DNA from: Hydractinia symbiolongicarpus
Taxonomy: Eukaryota > Cnidaria > Hydrozoa > Anthoathecata > Hydractiniidae
Direction: 5' to 3'
Length of the DNA stretch: 64,000 nt
NCBI RefSeq assembly: GCF_029227915.1
Contig: NC_079878.1
Location: forward strand, 14,508,001 to 14,572,000
Numbering within the stretch: the stretch's first letter is position 1; the number at the start of each line of letters is the position of its first letter. Position numbers and translations under genes: made by a program. The notes beneath the pieces are model-generated. The model did no database searches and was not told the origin of the DNA. It was given only the letters and a program-made list of their open reading frames with translations. Shown here piece by piece: positions 47,101 through 60,100 of the stretch.

Positions 47101-50100
47101 TTTCCCAATTTTTAAAAACAAAATTAGCATCCGCGAAAGTTTGTTTTCGCAAAATTTTTGAAAATATTTGTTATGTAATGCTACATCCTCGTCACCAGTC
47201 TCTTGGTCTCTGAATAAATTCATTAAAATGCAAAATGCCCTGGGAATTGATGTGGTAATACTACCACCCTCCTCTCCAGGGTTTTTTGCTTTTTTGGTAT
47301 AAAAGAAAATGGCGAAAATTAAGAAATATCAAGAAGGCAAAAAAACTGGGGACGAGGTTTATAATGCTACATAAATAAACAAAAGTACAAAACTATGACA
47401 CTTTTGTTTAAATGTTTAATTGTTTTACTTTATATATGTCCATGATTTTATATATGTCCATAATCTTTTTAGAGGTTATTTCATTGTTGTGCAAACATTT
47501 CGCTTAATAATTGACAAACGAACCACAAAGTATGTTTAACAGGAAGGCATTGTGGCTGCCGATAAAAAGTTTTTACTGAACAGGATTTTCCTAGTAAGTA
47601 TGAAATGAAGGTAGAAATGGTATACTTTACGCTTACCTTTAAATCTAAATGCACCATATGTCTTCTGTGCATATGTTGCACGCCATACAAAACCTGCTTT
47701 ATGTATCGTATCACCTGTTTTTCAGTCAAGTTATCTTCTTCTACAACCTTTTCAAATAGCTCTCCTCCCGTTACTAGCTCCATCACAACGATCATATCTT
47801 TTGCAGTCTCAAACGCATCGTAGAGTTGAATCAACCGCTTGTGATGCAACAAATTCATCATCTCAATCTCCCGCGTCACTTCTTTCTTTGACGCCGCAGT
47901 TTTGCGAACAAATTTCGCGGCTAATATTTCTCCATCGGCTTTGCGGCGACATTTATTAACAACACCAAATTTGCCTCTAAAAATGGAAGTAAACAATACC
48001 AGAGGAATTTGCGCGAATTCTGCAATTCTTAGCTTTCTCTGCTACTCTACCCAAGAAAAGTGAATTAACAAACCACAATGCATTATGGGTTTATTTTAAA
48101 TTTTTGCAGACACGAAAATGTTTTACACATGTCGAATTAATAAACTATTTTTTATATCCGTTAGCCTCGTTATGAAAACAAAAAGGTATCAAAGTCACGC
48201 TACATTTCCTTCTGTTGTAAAATACAGTAATGTTAAAGTTATAGATCATAACTTAACGACCTGAGATTTCTTTTGAACTTGATTGTTCTCGATTAGTTGA
48301 AAATGTTATCTTTCGGAAAATAACGACATTAGTATGCATTAAAAATAGCACTGCAAAAGGTTTTAGCGATAATGATATGTAAGATGTGTCTTTTATGAAA
48401 CACGTAGCATAATACACACTTTTTTATAAGAATACACTCTATAAAAACATTCAGGATGAAATCAGAAAAAAAAATTAGGAATATTCTAAAGATAAGCTTA
48501 TCTTGAATTTTTGCATGCATCTTAAATGGAATATATGCAAAAAATAAGGTATAAACTTGTATCCTATGTAAATATCTCAGGTTCTATTTGAAGTACTTTT
48601 CCTCCACAAAATGTACTTGCCTCTCTTGCATTTGTATTAGGCTGCTTAAACAACAGTACCTTAGGGTGATTTTTACACCAGTTTCGTAACTATGGTAAGA
48701 ATATATCAGGATGATTTTTGCTCAAAAGCTAACGTTGAAACAAGAACACAGTATTCTTGTTTCAAAAAAAAAAAGAATGTAGAGGTAATAAAAATCTTCT
48801 GAGCAATATGTTTAAGATACATAGTCATTAATAGACAAATAAATACTTGAAACATAATAAAGATTTATCGCGACAGCTATCTTGTATCGTATTTCTGTTG
48901 AGAGGTGCTTTGACATGCAACTCCTCCCTTGTGTCAAAAAAACACAGGTTTAGAACGTCCTTCTTTAAATTGATACCGCACCTTACTGGTTGAAAAAAGT
49001 CGATTACGTTCAAGCAAATTTTAACAACTAGTCGTTAGCCCGTGGAAAAATCCACGGGTTCGTCCGTCCTTTTTATACTGCATTGCGTGCGTCCCGCTAC
49101 TCGCGCAACTAAGCTACCATTTTGCGTGACAGACAGACAGACAGACGTGTATGGGTATTTTAATATAGATAACAATTCGAGTAAAGTAAATCGAGTAAAA
49201 TGTGGAGACTAGGAAAGATCGAGTAAAATTTTAGGTTCACTTACTTTCCCAGCTCTTCAAGGCTTTTATATTCGGTTTCATATTGACTATCTGTTTTAAT
49301 GATAACGGCATCTCTTTCTGGTAGCTCTAGTAATTCGCCTTCTTCGAGGTCGGCAACACCTAAAGAGAAACGAAACACAGAACGGTTTAACAAAAGTTGC
49401 ATTTTAGTTCTTAAATATCTATATAAACCTGTGCAGATCAGACATTCAAGTGTCCATTATATGCAGATATCCAGGTATATTCTCTTATATAAAAAATTCA
49501 GGAAAAAAACACACAGTCAACTGTATAGGTATGTAGACTTGTTATCTGATATAAAAAACTGTTTTCAATTACACTATTGATTAAACAACCGCTAAATTGA
49601 AATATAATGTGGTTTATGTGTAGTGCTAGCTTGGAATTTCATTTTAGAGCGTTACTGAAAATGACCGTCCAAAAACAATTTACGAACTCTTTATAAAATT
49701 AGGTAGAAAAAAAAGAAAAGAATTTCGACCAATAGAAGTAGAGCTCAGAAATTAGGTGTAAATATGTTATTTGATTCAAAAGAATACCATTAATTTCGTT
49801 GTCGAAATCCATGCTTCGTCCTTTCACAAACAACTTTTAATTATATAATCCGTTCTATGCGCTTACAAAATAAAATTAAATAATAAATCTCCACAATCAA
49901 TATAAATTACCAACAATAGCTAAATCTATTTGATAACTAAGAGAGAAAAAAATGTAATTAAAGTTTCCTCAAAAAAAGTTGCAAAAGTTATGCCATTCTT
50001 AAGCCAACTCGAGTCTGAACAAAGCTTTAGAAAAGCTTTAGAAATAGGATATGTTTTCTTTTCTTTTTAACTTCTTCCTATCTAAACTGAAGCGTGTTTC

Positions 50101-51539
50101 TTCTCGAAGGCAACAGCTAGATCAAAGCACCTCCGCGACCTCTGGTACACACCATGGTTGCAAAAACTATCACCTCATACATCACATAGATATAAATTAG
50201 TTTTTCTTTGTTTTTTTTTATTTCATCTGAAAATAATATTATTTTATCTCAGATTTTTCAATAAGGCTACCCTTACATTGAAAAAAATGTCATTATGTAC
50301 GCTTGATTTCAGCATTAGGGTGGAACAATACAACAACAAAAATGTAATTAAGAATTGCATAGAGACTAATTAAGCTGTGTTTCTTTCAAACAACTGCGCA
50401 TAATTTTGTTCTACTGTGTTTTAATGAGATCAAGGAAGATTAAAGCTAGATACATTATATTATCAGGCATTATTCACAATCTCTTTTCATGACACGTTCA
50501 CACGTAAACAGGTAAATACGCTTGTTTTTTATCTTTTAAGGGAAATCAAGCCATTGCAAGCAGCTACACTCAAAAACATTAATAGCGGATACATTGTTTT
50601 GTATCCTGTATTCCTAATAATATCGTTTATAACTATTTCATAAAAAATAAAGTAGAAGCCATGAACATCAAACAATTGAATTGGAAACCATTTGGTCAAT
50701 CAGTAGAAAAGATTTTCGCGACCAAATAATAATTTTCAAACTATGGCAATACTTCCCTTTGTCTGGCGTGCTACACAAATATAAAAGTGAACAAATAAAC
50801 TTAATTCTCTCACATCCATATTGATAAAGAACGAATATTACACCGAACCGTAATGGTGCACAAGCTAACCTATACAATACCTCTCAAATTTTATTATTAC
50901 ATCACTGTTAACGTCATCCACAAATGGAATCTTTCACTAGCATATAAATAGCAAACATAATTTGTTCACACACATACAGATCAGTTCTTCAACGATGGGA
51001 ATAAAGATTTTGTATCAATATTATGTCCGCGGTGAGGGGTGTAGACGACGTGATTTGCCTGTCCGTCAGAAAACTTAATAAACGTATGATGTGCTAATGA
51101 GGTTAAAGGAACACGTAATTACTTTGTAAAATAAAAACAGCATATTATGACCGACACATCAGTTACTCAGTGTTTGACGTTCACCCTTTCCTCCCTCCCT
51201 TCAGAAAAAAAATTATCCCTGCATCCACCTCGCGTTAGTAAAAAAAAAGGTGTTCGGCTATGTTACGGCAAACGAACGACCAAAGGTTACGGCAAACGAA
51301 CGACCAAAGGAAACAAAGACCAAATACAGCATCATATCAGACAGCCCTAAGAATGTTCTCGACAGCATAGATGTTTTTAAGTAAGTGTTAATGTCAACAA
51401 CGTCACATATAAAAAAAATCCCTACACTTCGTACTTTTTTAATTGTAGGATCCGCAGGAGCGAACGGGATTCTCTCGGCACTAATATGATTAAACTTAAA
51501 ATACTTACTAGATTGACTAACAAGTCTTCGGCCTACCAT
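44200..51539 (-). CDS. MLCK-like Ca/calmodulin-dependent kinase with charged-helix tail, eight exons
   Basis: Exons in coding order: 51539-51509, 49359-49245, 47976-47637, 46858-46726, 46518-46284, 46000-45955, 45541-45473 and 45150-44200. All have GT-AG borders and join in phase to 1920 nt (639 residues). Kinase domain, about 41-300: Gly loop GKGKFGVV (48-55), ATP lysine K70, HLDLKPEN (158-165, HLD as in MLCK), DFG at 183-185, GTPEFVAPE (201-209), DMWSIGV, LSGLSPFMGD and RRLTVDDSLQHIWL. Residues about 305-337 (FIARRRWQ then TMNTIKAVSRLA) match the MLCK autoinhibitory calmodulin-binding helix. The last exon adds an E/K/R-rich charged helix (about 365-525), a run of 13 Asn (about 555-567) and a Ser/basic end. 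No Ig, FN3 or EF-hand domains are present. Expected substrate: myosin regulatory light chain. A 178-bp TIR element sits in an intron. Confidence 0.94.
47188..47361 (+). mobile_element. Short TIR element (MITE) in a kinase intron
   Basis: The left end CCTCGTCACCAG (47188-47199) is the near-perfect complement of the right end CTGGGGACGAGG (47346-47357). The direct repeat TAATGCTACAT flanks both sides (47177-47187 and 47362-47372), as a target-site duplication would. The element has no coding potential. The ends resemble the AAGCCCTGGG start of the 129-bp composite element. Confidence 0.75.
48403..48665 (-). repeat. Dispersed repeat family, copy 2
   Basis: This is the reverse complement match of 14827-15082, lying in intron 2 of the kinase gene. 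See that entry for shared phrases. Confidence 0.75.
49031..49160 (+). repeat. CCCGTGGA hairpin repeat with GACA tail
   Basis: It begins with the perfect hairpin CCCGTGGA-AAAA-TCCACGGG (49039-49058). It ends with a GACAGACAGACAGACAGAC run and TTTTAATATAGAT. A second copy of the hairpin (GCCCGTGGACAAATCCACGG) is at 54916-54935. The arrangement looks like the end of a retroelement, but the class is not established. Confidence 0.55.
51270..51312 (+). repeat. Two tandem 24-bp units
   Basis: TACGGCAAACGAACGACCAA followed by AGGT occurs twice in a row. It lies upstream, on the genome plus side, of the kinase first exon within its first intron. Confidence 0.7.
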
Positions 51540-52344
51540 CTTGTATAGCTTTGTTTATGTTAATTTCCCGCTTTATCTTTTCTCGTTGCGTGTGTTTTTC
51601 TGTCGTTTCGTTATCGTTATCGTTATCAGTGAAATTTTCTTCCAGTCACATTTCTATGTTAATCTTGATATAAGAAAGTTCGCTTCCTAGGAGTTAAGTA
51701 AAATAGATTACCATACAATAGCACGATACAAGGGATTTTTCTGTGTCATGTTTTCCGCATTCTCCAGCGTAAAACTAGTTCTAAAAACTATTTTCACTGT
51801 ATGGAAATGGGAACCTATTTTTCCACACACCGTCCAATTCATTTTGACATCATAAAATTAAATGATTGGTTCCACTTAATTAACAATTCTCTATTCTCGA
51901 TCACATATCACATCTCGTCTTTTATGAAACATATTAGGAAACATGAAGCTTGGATTATAGATACTTTTAACTGCTAACTCGTAAAGTATTTTGAAAATTG
52001 AGGAAGTATTTTGAAAATTGACAAGTTTCTTGCTGAAAAGAATTTATACATGAAAAGAAGGGTAGCTATATATATAAATTTATCTTCAGTTAATCTCCCG
52101 GTCAAAACGTATGTTTCGGAGAAATAAAAAACGTGTAGGCACGAAGTACATGCGTAATAATTCACATTTTTTCCATAATTAGCTGTTGTCGACTAAAAAT
52201 AGTTGAGGGATGACCCATGCTGGTTTATTTTAGTTATATAAACAAAACACGTATTGTTTATTCTATTTTTACTGTGCTTGTTATGTTAATTCCCTTTCAT
52301 TCTAAGGACATGTTCCTGATTGAAATTTGTAGTGTTTACGTCAT

Positions 52345-52560
52345 TTAAAAAAGATTTCGAGCCACGTGATTTTTGGCGTCCATCTGTGTCAACAAGTTGA
52401 TACAATAATTACGTAACGCCAAATGGGGTAGTTGGTCTAAGACAACCTCATTTACACGCTTCTTGCATTTTTGACATCGAGGACAGCAGGGAGTCAGCCG
52501 ACAAGTAAACGACAGTGGCTGTGAGATCAGGCAACAAACCATGGGCATATTAATAATATC
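52345..52560 (-). CDS. Possible small cysteine-rich coding segment, unknown
   Basis: The minus-strand frame after MPMVCC has clustered cysteines (CC, C, CC, CQKC) and then a hydrophobic-polar segment LDQLPHLALRNYC...LLTQMD. It ends before 52345. The local GC content is higher than the surroundings. No splice-linked partner was found and the frame start lies in a 36-bp tandem repeat. It may be a small gene, an exon, or a decayed element. Confidence 0.22.
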   Translation of the reverse strand, partial: DIINMPMVCCLISQPLSFTCRLTPCCPRCQKCKKRVNEVVLDQLPHLALRNYCINLLTQMDAKNHVARNLF

Positions 52561-52569
52561 CTTATTTTG

Positions 52570-52655
52570 TCTGTCTCTGCGCAAAATAGCATCACGGTAG
52601 CAATAGCTGTCTCTGCGCAAAATAGCATCACGGTAGCAATAGCTGTCTCTGCGCT
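52570..52655 (+). repeat. 36-bp tandem repeat, about 2.4 units
   Basis: The unit CTGTCTCTGCGCAAAATAGC plus 16 further bases is repeated nearly perfectly. Confidence 0.85.
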
Positions 52656-55600
52656 GTGCTACGGAAAGAGGAAGGCAAAATATAAAGGAAGGGCAAACGG
52701 GTTACCGACTAGTATGAATATACATTACCAAACAACTTATAAGCTTTTTCAGATAATTTATGCCCTGTTCTCGCATAGTATGATAAATAAGTTTGATAAA
52801 AAATTGCAGTCAAAGCTATGTGAAATGTGTATAAGTTTTTTCCTTCGCTTACAAGACTTTGCAGGGTTATTTAGTCTAATGTGAAGTTGTGAAGTTTCTA
52901 GTTCCACATTAAATAACATTTGATGAAATTCGAGTATCAATTTATCCAGTCTCTCAGTAACTATAGCAACGACATACCAAAATTAAACAAGAACAAAAAA
53001 AATTGAAAACTGTGAACAGCAAAATATCTTACCATCCTCATTTTACACAAGATGTAGTCTTTCCATCAAGTCTATCAAATCGTATCTTGGCAGTAAATGG
53101 GAGATTAAAAAATTTTATAAATGAAAATAAAAGAAAATATATAAAACAATATATTTTATAGATTGGATGATCATTTAAAATCCTATAGAGTATATTTAAT
53201 TGATTGAATGCTAAATTAATATCACCACCTCAAGCGTGACATTTTTCGTGATATACAATCAGTATTATTATATATCATTTATTAAGCTCTGTCATGCTAT
53301 TATGCATTTCAATACGTAAATATTCCCACTCAAAAGTGTATAAAATTTTACTGAGTAAGTTTACCTTGCATGTATGTAAAAAGCTTCAATAATATGTGCG
53401 AGTGTTATTTATTTTCACAATTAGTTTTCACCTGCAAGTATAACCGAAAATTAAATCATAATATCCTTCAGAAATCTAATTCTACTTTTTTCGTTCAGTG
53501 AAGGTGTTATTAAACTAACACATCATAACAGATAAATTAAGGGTTGTGCTGGGGGCAAATGTTTTCGTCCTTATCGCGGTTTCAACTACATATACACGTT
53601 TGCTTCTATAACAACCTGACGAGCAGTTAGTTTTTAAATGTTTCTTAATCTTTTTATGTAAAAATGTCTTCTACCATAGCTCTTTTTTCGTGTTGTTGCT
53701 ACATTACCGCAGCGCCACGGTACCGCAGCGCCACGTTAAGAAGGAATAATGATACAATTTGGGTATTTCTTCCTTTCAAATTTTATGTTTCTGCAAAACA
53801 TAACAAGAGTGCAACCTACTCAACATGCCTTTTAACTGCTCTTACACATCTACATCTAAAAAAGAGGTTGGATTGACAAAAATTTGTAACCGCGCGAAAA
53901 TCAAGAAGACCGTATGCCTCGATAATACAAACACAAACAGGATTAAGAACTAGCATCTATCTAATCTACTGCGCTGCATCGTGAAGAGTAAATATGTTAT
54001 AACTGGATTCCAATGTGCTCCAAACTTGCGCTGGAATAAAACTTGCAAGGTTTTATTAGCCCTTATTATATATTTCTTATGCATTGCTACACCTTTTTAT
54101 TTCTTTGTAGTAATAACAAAGAAGTATTGATAAATATAGCTGCAGATATCTACAAAGATTGCAGAATACCCTGAAAAACAAATAGAGACATATGAAAGAT
54201 AACATAAAGATATGTCTAATCAATTCAACCTGTCATAAGATCTCCGCCTTCGTCTGATAACATAAATCCCAAGCCATAGATAGACAAAAACTCTAGGCGT
54301 ATCCCTGAGAAATGTATGATACAAAAATGTATTTGCGTATTTGAATTTTTTTGTTATGATGAACATCGGTTAATAAGATCAAGGATGCAAATAAATTTCT
54401 TTCTCTAACTGGCATATTTACCATATGTATTGTGCAGTGAAACCTCCGTTACTGGTCGCCCTTTGGGCAACTTTCACCTCCCTAAACAGTATGTAAAATA
54501 TATGATGCTGTGTTATATGATGCAACAATACCAGGTTAGAGTCCTAAAATAAGTTAAACGAACCATGTTTCTTGGAGAAGTGTGCGTAATACCATCACGA
54601 TAACACATAAAAACATCATGAAACACCTTTAACCTCGAGAAAAAGATGCTTAGTATGCACTAGCAAAATTTGTTTCGGTAGCACAAGATCCGTTTTGTCG
54701 TAATAAGTCCAATAAACAGAGATTCAATCTCTGCTTATCAAATTCCTTGGCACTAACTGCAATTAAAGATTGTCTTCTAGAAAATTGTCACAAGTTAGAA
54801 AGGTGAACAAAACGACAAAACAAATTCTAAAGAAGTGATTCTTACTTTCTACGAGTTGCGAAAATGATAAAGCGTTTTAAAATTGATCTATATACGCATT
54901 TAAAATCATACGTAGCCCGTGGACAAATCCACGGTTTTTTCCGATTTTATTTCGCCTGACTCAGCACGTTTCCTTTTTCGTGTGCCCGTAGCACGACTAT
55001 AAACACACAGGCAACGTGTCTTAATAAATAGACTGCAATACAGTCATATGATTCTAAATATACATGGAGAAAAAAAGTTTCAAATTTTGTAGCAAGAGGT
55101 TTCAAATTTAAAGGTGAAAGCCCGCAAGGTGTCATATATACCTCCATGATATAACACCCTTTCATCCTTGTCTCTCTGAGTCAGATTAGACTTGCTTAGT
55201 AAAACGTTTGGACTTATCGGAATATCAATTTGTCTGATGTAGATTTTTCTATTGTAAGTTGTCTGTAATAAAACTTATCAATTATTAATTTTAGTCACAG
55301 ATAAAACTGTCTATCTATCTTTTTAATACTTTAGGGGCAAACTTTCGTTGGCAGGAAATTTCGTGAATTGTGGGACGAATCTCGCGCAAAACACTTTCGC
55401 AAATGTCAAAAATCACTATATTGGTAGGGGAAAATTATTCGCGAATAGCGAAAAATCACTATTTATTTTTCGTCTTTTCTCTTATTATTGGTAGTCAAAA
55501 GTCTGCATCCATTACGCGATATCTTAGAAATGCTCGTAGCACTAAAATAGAAAGAAACACCAAACGTTGTTGTAGTTGGCGTTTAACAAAAAACAAAACA

Positions 55601-55883
55601 AAAAAAAACAAAAAAAAAAAACAGAAATAAATCAACGAAATTTGAGATTTCAACGTCTTTTGTAGTACAAAAAATTACTTGTCTTGAAAAGTATTCGTGA
55701 CTTCGCGTAAAAACATTCGTGCTTTGCTGACTTCACAGTTCGCTGGTAGAAACGCGAATTTCTACCAGCGATAGTTTCTGCCCTAAAAAGTAACAAACGT
55801 CAATTGCTTTAGACGCACGACATTTTCGGTTGTTGACAAAATTCTCATTTATTCTCACAGCAAGTGGTGTAAACAACAAGATA

Positions 55884-55974
55884 ATGATTAGATGTTTATC
55901 ACTTGTTTTCTTTTCTTCGACGACAATAGCTGAATCAAATGGCACCACTGATACTTATTCTGTCTCTAGACAAG
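55884..55974 (+). CDS. Possible first exon of a small secreted protein
   Basis: An ATG frame reads a signal-peptide-like start (MIRCLSLVFFSS) followed by an NGT glycosylation site, and ends at a donor CAAG|GTATTG. An acceptor TTTTTACAG at 60014-60022 starts an in-phase segment (first residues DIGQLVCNQPVVVA) that stops at about 60115. Joining them would give a secreted peptide of about 60 residues, antisense to the gene at 57130-63276. Both parts are short, so chance is possible. Confidence 0.25.
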
Positions 55975-56781
55975 GTATTGTACAAAACTGTATTGCTTTC
56001 GTATAGCAAATCCATGCTAAATCGCATGAGGTAAGGTACAGTCGAAGTTGATCTTTCTAGCGCCTAACGCTTACGAGTATCTTAAAGATAGGATTGTACT
56101 GTAGAGATGGGGCAGTTTCGGAAAGACGTAAGAAATTCCAACCATTCTCCAAGTTAATTTGTGCTACTTGTTTCAATCAAAGAAATTGTTGTGGATTATT
56201 TACATGTTTGATATTTAAACATGCAAAAAATCGTTATAAATTATCTCTTTATAAAACCATGAAGGTTTATAAAACCTGTGCGTTTATTGAAACTGTCTAC
56301 TCTGAAACGGGCGTTCGTTTAAAAGGTACAATTCATTTCGATGGTAGTAACACGAAATATTTCCGTGAGATGTTTATAACATCACAAAAAGAGTATCCAT
56401 TTTTTTATTTCTACATCCGGGATGACATTTATCAAGTTTTCCAGATTTCCACTTTGACGGCTTTTTAACACGTCTGGTTATTGGCGCTTAATACAAGAAA
56501 CCAATTTTTTTTCATTTTCTTTTAAGTGCATACACTTCAATATCAGATTCTGGTAAAGTTACTTATTGATTTATACGAATTTTCAGTGCTAAAAGTTGCT
56601 TTACGATCTGTGTGAAATTTAATATCCGATTTTAGTATCTGAAGCACTAATACATATTATAAGGTCGATATGATTATTTTGAGACAAAGAGCTTAATATA
56701 CTTAATCAATGTTTTATAGATTGCGCCATTCAGGGTTACCTTGATTTCACTTTAAAAAAACTTTATTTATAAGAAAGATAG

Positions 56782-56938
56782 CCACGCCACAGTTACAAGC
56801 ACATGCGTACGCCATACGCCACTGTTACAAACACATGCGCACGCCATACGCCACTGTTACAAGCACATGCGCACGCCATACGCCACTGTTACAAGCACAT
56901 ACGCACGCCATACGCCACTGTTACAAGCACATGCGCGT
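56782..56938 (+). repeat. 32-bp minisatellite, about 4.8 units
   Basis: The unit ACGCCACTGTTACAAGCACA plus TGCGCACGCCAT is repeated with few changes. It ends about 190 bp downstream of the stop codon of the minus-strand gene at 57130. Confidence 0.9.
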
Positions 56939-57129
56939 TAAAGTCAAAAATGACATTTTTTTGTAGATAAATTGATTGTTATATTTTGCATTCCGGAACG
57001 AAACAAAAAAAAGTTACTAGCGTAAATTAAAAATAAACAACCAACAGTAAATATGAACATTTCTAGCAATCGTGAACAGCTTGACAGCCGGTTCTGATTT
57101 CTTTCCAAATTACTTTCCCTTGTTTTTAT

Positions 57130-60100
57130 CTATACACCATCATTACCGTTCTTATATTCATCATCGCTGATGCCTCCCCCTTCATCATTATATTCTCCAT
57201 CCTCCTCCTCCTCCTCCTCAATTATACTTTCTACGAATCTTCGATCTTTTACAAATCTCGATTCAGGTTCTGCATCCACCACAAAAATGGTCGGAACTTG
57301 ACGGCTAATTAACCTTTCGGGGTCTGGTGATGCTCTCGCCAATGATGCTCTCGGTTCCTTCGGTGGCATATATGTATATAAATCTGCTTGGGGTTGTGTT
57401 ACAACGTTTGAACTGACACTAGCGCGTCTGATACTTAAAGCTTGTTTGTCCTCTCTTTTGACTACTCTAGGTGAGGAGGGGCAGGAGGCTGACCTTTGAT
57501 GTTCCTTACTTGTTTCGTGTTTTGTTGGTGAAGATGGTTCTGATTGCGAATGATTACTACTTGATTTGGGCAGAAACGGTATATAGGCGTCTTCCATTTC
57601 ATCAGGTAGAAGCAGACCGTACTGTTTCTTGAAATGACGTTCAGCCATTTCTCCCAAGATCAGAGACAGATTTCTATTAGTTTGTTGTACTCTATAATAA
57701 GGAGATAATAATAAAAACAACAAATATAACTAAATCAACAAGCAAACAAAAGTATGGGTTTTCAGATAAGTGAGATTTTCTTAATTCTGAACATAGTAAT
57801 GTTTTTATAAAAACGTGTACTAAAAATCCGTCCTGTCTAAAGAATCCACTTTAATACCTATATGAGAATTCATCCATCTGAACAACAGAACCCAGCTTAC
57901 TATCTATATGAGGAATTCATCTATCCGATCTAGATCTAGCTTATATAAAAACGCATACTACCTATACGAGAATTCATCCATACGGTCTAAAGAGTCCAAA
58001 TAAGTTTCAATCCACAAAAGATTGACAGAAACATCGGTCATAATGACGTAATCATCATGACGTAAAGTCTCGTAAAAACCCTTCGTCATTTCTTCGAAAT
58101 TTGTGTATTGACTCGTTTTCTACAAAACAAAAACAAACAAAAAAACATCACCTGTTTGAGATTCTGTTACTAGCATTATGATAACATGCTTTTATATTCT
58201 ATCAAGTTTTTTTAACCAAGACGTATCAACAAAAAAAAGTCGAGATAAAAACGATTTTAACGAACCGGAAATGATTCAACATTGAACACAGCGCACGCTT
58301 TAATGAGTACAATATTTGGTGTGCAATACCTTAGGAAAGAAATTTTCGCGACTAGAAATTTTTACGCAATATATTTTCGAACAATTAATTTTCAGAAATT
58401 CGGGTCGATTTCGCGAAAGTGTTTACTAGCTGGCGATTTTGAAAATATCTTTCGCAAAATATAAGTTACACTAGTAATTATGATAACTATCAATTTAAAA
58501 GTTTCAAATATCTTTGCTAAGCAGGGGTTTCTGCATATAATTTTTATACGTGGCAATGTTGATATATAATTTAAATCAACAAACGTACTTCAGACTTCTC
58601 AAAATTAATAAGCAGGAGTTGAAGTTGAAATAACTTCATGGGTGGGAAATCAGTCTAAATACACCTTTCCCGAATTTTATAAATTATAATAATTATGACG
58701 TCATCCAATTTTTTATAATGGTTCTATCTCTTCAAATAAGGATATTCAGATAGAATATTAAATTATCATGACAAAAATGAAGTTTTTAGAGCAATATAAT
58801 ATTCTGATTGGATTTTAGTTAGATTTGAAGGGAAAGCTCGGCTATATAAAGGGTTTAACCGTAACTTTTAGCTCGCAATTGAGGCACTCAAGAGTAATAT
58901 TTACGAAATTAGGTAATTTGTTCTACCTTTTACTAAGGAACTTAGGGTTAAAATCGTTTTTAATATCGGCCGCTTTAATTGAGTTCGGCATAATTAGGAA
59001 ATTCGGGAAAGGTCTATTAACTCACTTAATTATCCCATCTGCGCGACGTGAAGATTGTTTAAAAAAGCCTCGGTTTGGTTTGGTTATTATAGTCATTTAG
59101 TAATCACAACGAATAATCAGAGGTTATATGCTGTGGCTGAACTTCCCATGTTACAATTCATTGGATCTCAAACCAATTCGTAGCATTTGGTTCAAAAATT
59201 ACTTTTTTGCCCACCTAATAAGCCCTATGCGGGGCAATACTTCGGGTTTGGACAATACACAGCTGGATCTTTGTTTTAAAATTTTCAAAGTAGGCTATAT
59301 CATTGACTGTTATTATTTTGAATTTATTTTGGCTAAGCTTTCTAATTCCATCTGTTTAAAAATACTTAACGTAGCACTTGCTACGATTGCTACGACGTTT
59401 TGATCAACAATGCCATGTCTTTTAAAAAAAGTAAAGTATATAAATTATTTTTTTACAATATAATGTAATGCTTCTATTAAACGCCCCCTGGAATAGACCC
59501 CCTTTTCAGTAATTTTTTAACTAAACGCCCCCTCGAATAGGCGCCCCCTTGAATAGACGCCCCTCCCTCATAAGGGAACGTTTATTCGAGGCGATAGTAA
59601 AAGTATATGTGTTAATGTTTTAATCTTTTAATTAAAAAAGGCAATTTTAATAATGGCTATTAATATAGAAATTTCATAAATACAACTAAACTTAATCTTC
59701 CATATTTGATACATCGGTAAAATAAGGAATTTTTTTATAATCACCCTTTTTCCTAAATCTTAAGGATTGGAAATTTAGTTTTTTGCTTTTGAAGTTCATT
59801 CTCTAAAACATGTGAATATCTTTTATTTTCTGTTGTGAAGATATATATTATAGGTATCCTTAAAAACTGCAAAAGAGACGAAGTGTAAAAAAATTAATAA
59901 ACGCCCCCCTCAAATAGACGCCCCTCAAAAATGTCAAAAAATTTAATAAACGCCCTGGGTGTTTATTCGAAGCATTACTATAACGACACAACATAAACTG
60001 AAATATCGATTTTAATTTTTACAGACATTGGCCAACTAGTTTGTAATCAGCCCGTCGTCGTCGCACATACTGTGGACAGAATAACTTCTGGAAAATTTTT

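Larger units (their letters stand above)
51540..55883. other. Intergenic region upstream of the kinase gene
   Basis: The likely kinase promoter lies next to 51540. Also present are a 21-bp duplication at about 51985-52022, a 36-bp tandem repeat (52570-52655), a cysteine-rich minus-strand frame (52345-52620), the second CCCGTGGA hairpin (54916-54935) and a GCGAAA-type block (about 55335-55460). No confident gene was found. Confidence 0.4.

Noticed and set aside
56094-56468. 124-residue plus-strand gene
   Set aside because: There is no domain, signal or splice support. The length is possible by chance, and it lies just downstream of the minus-strand gene.
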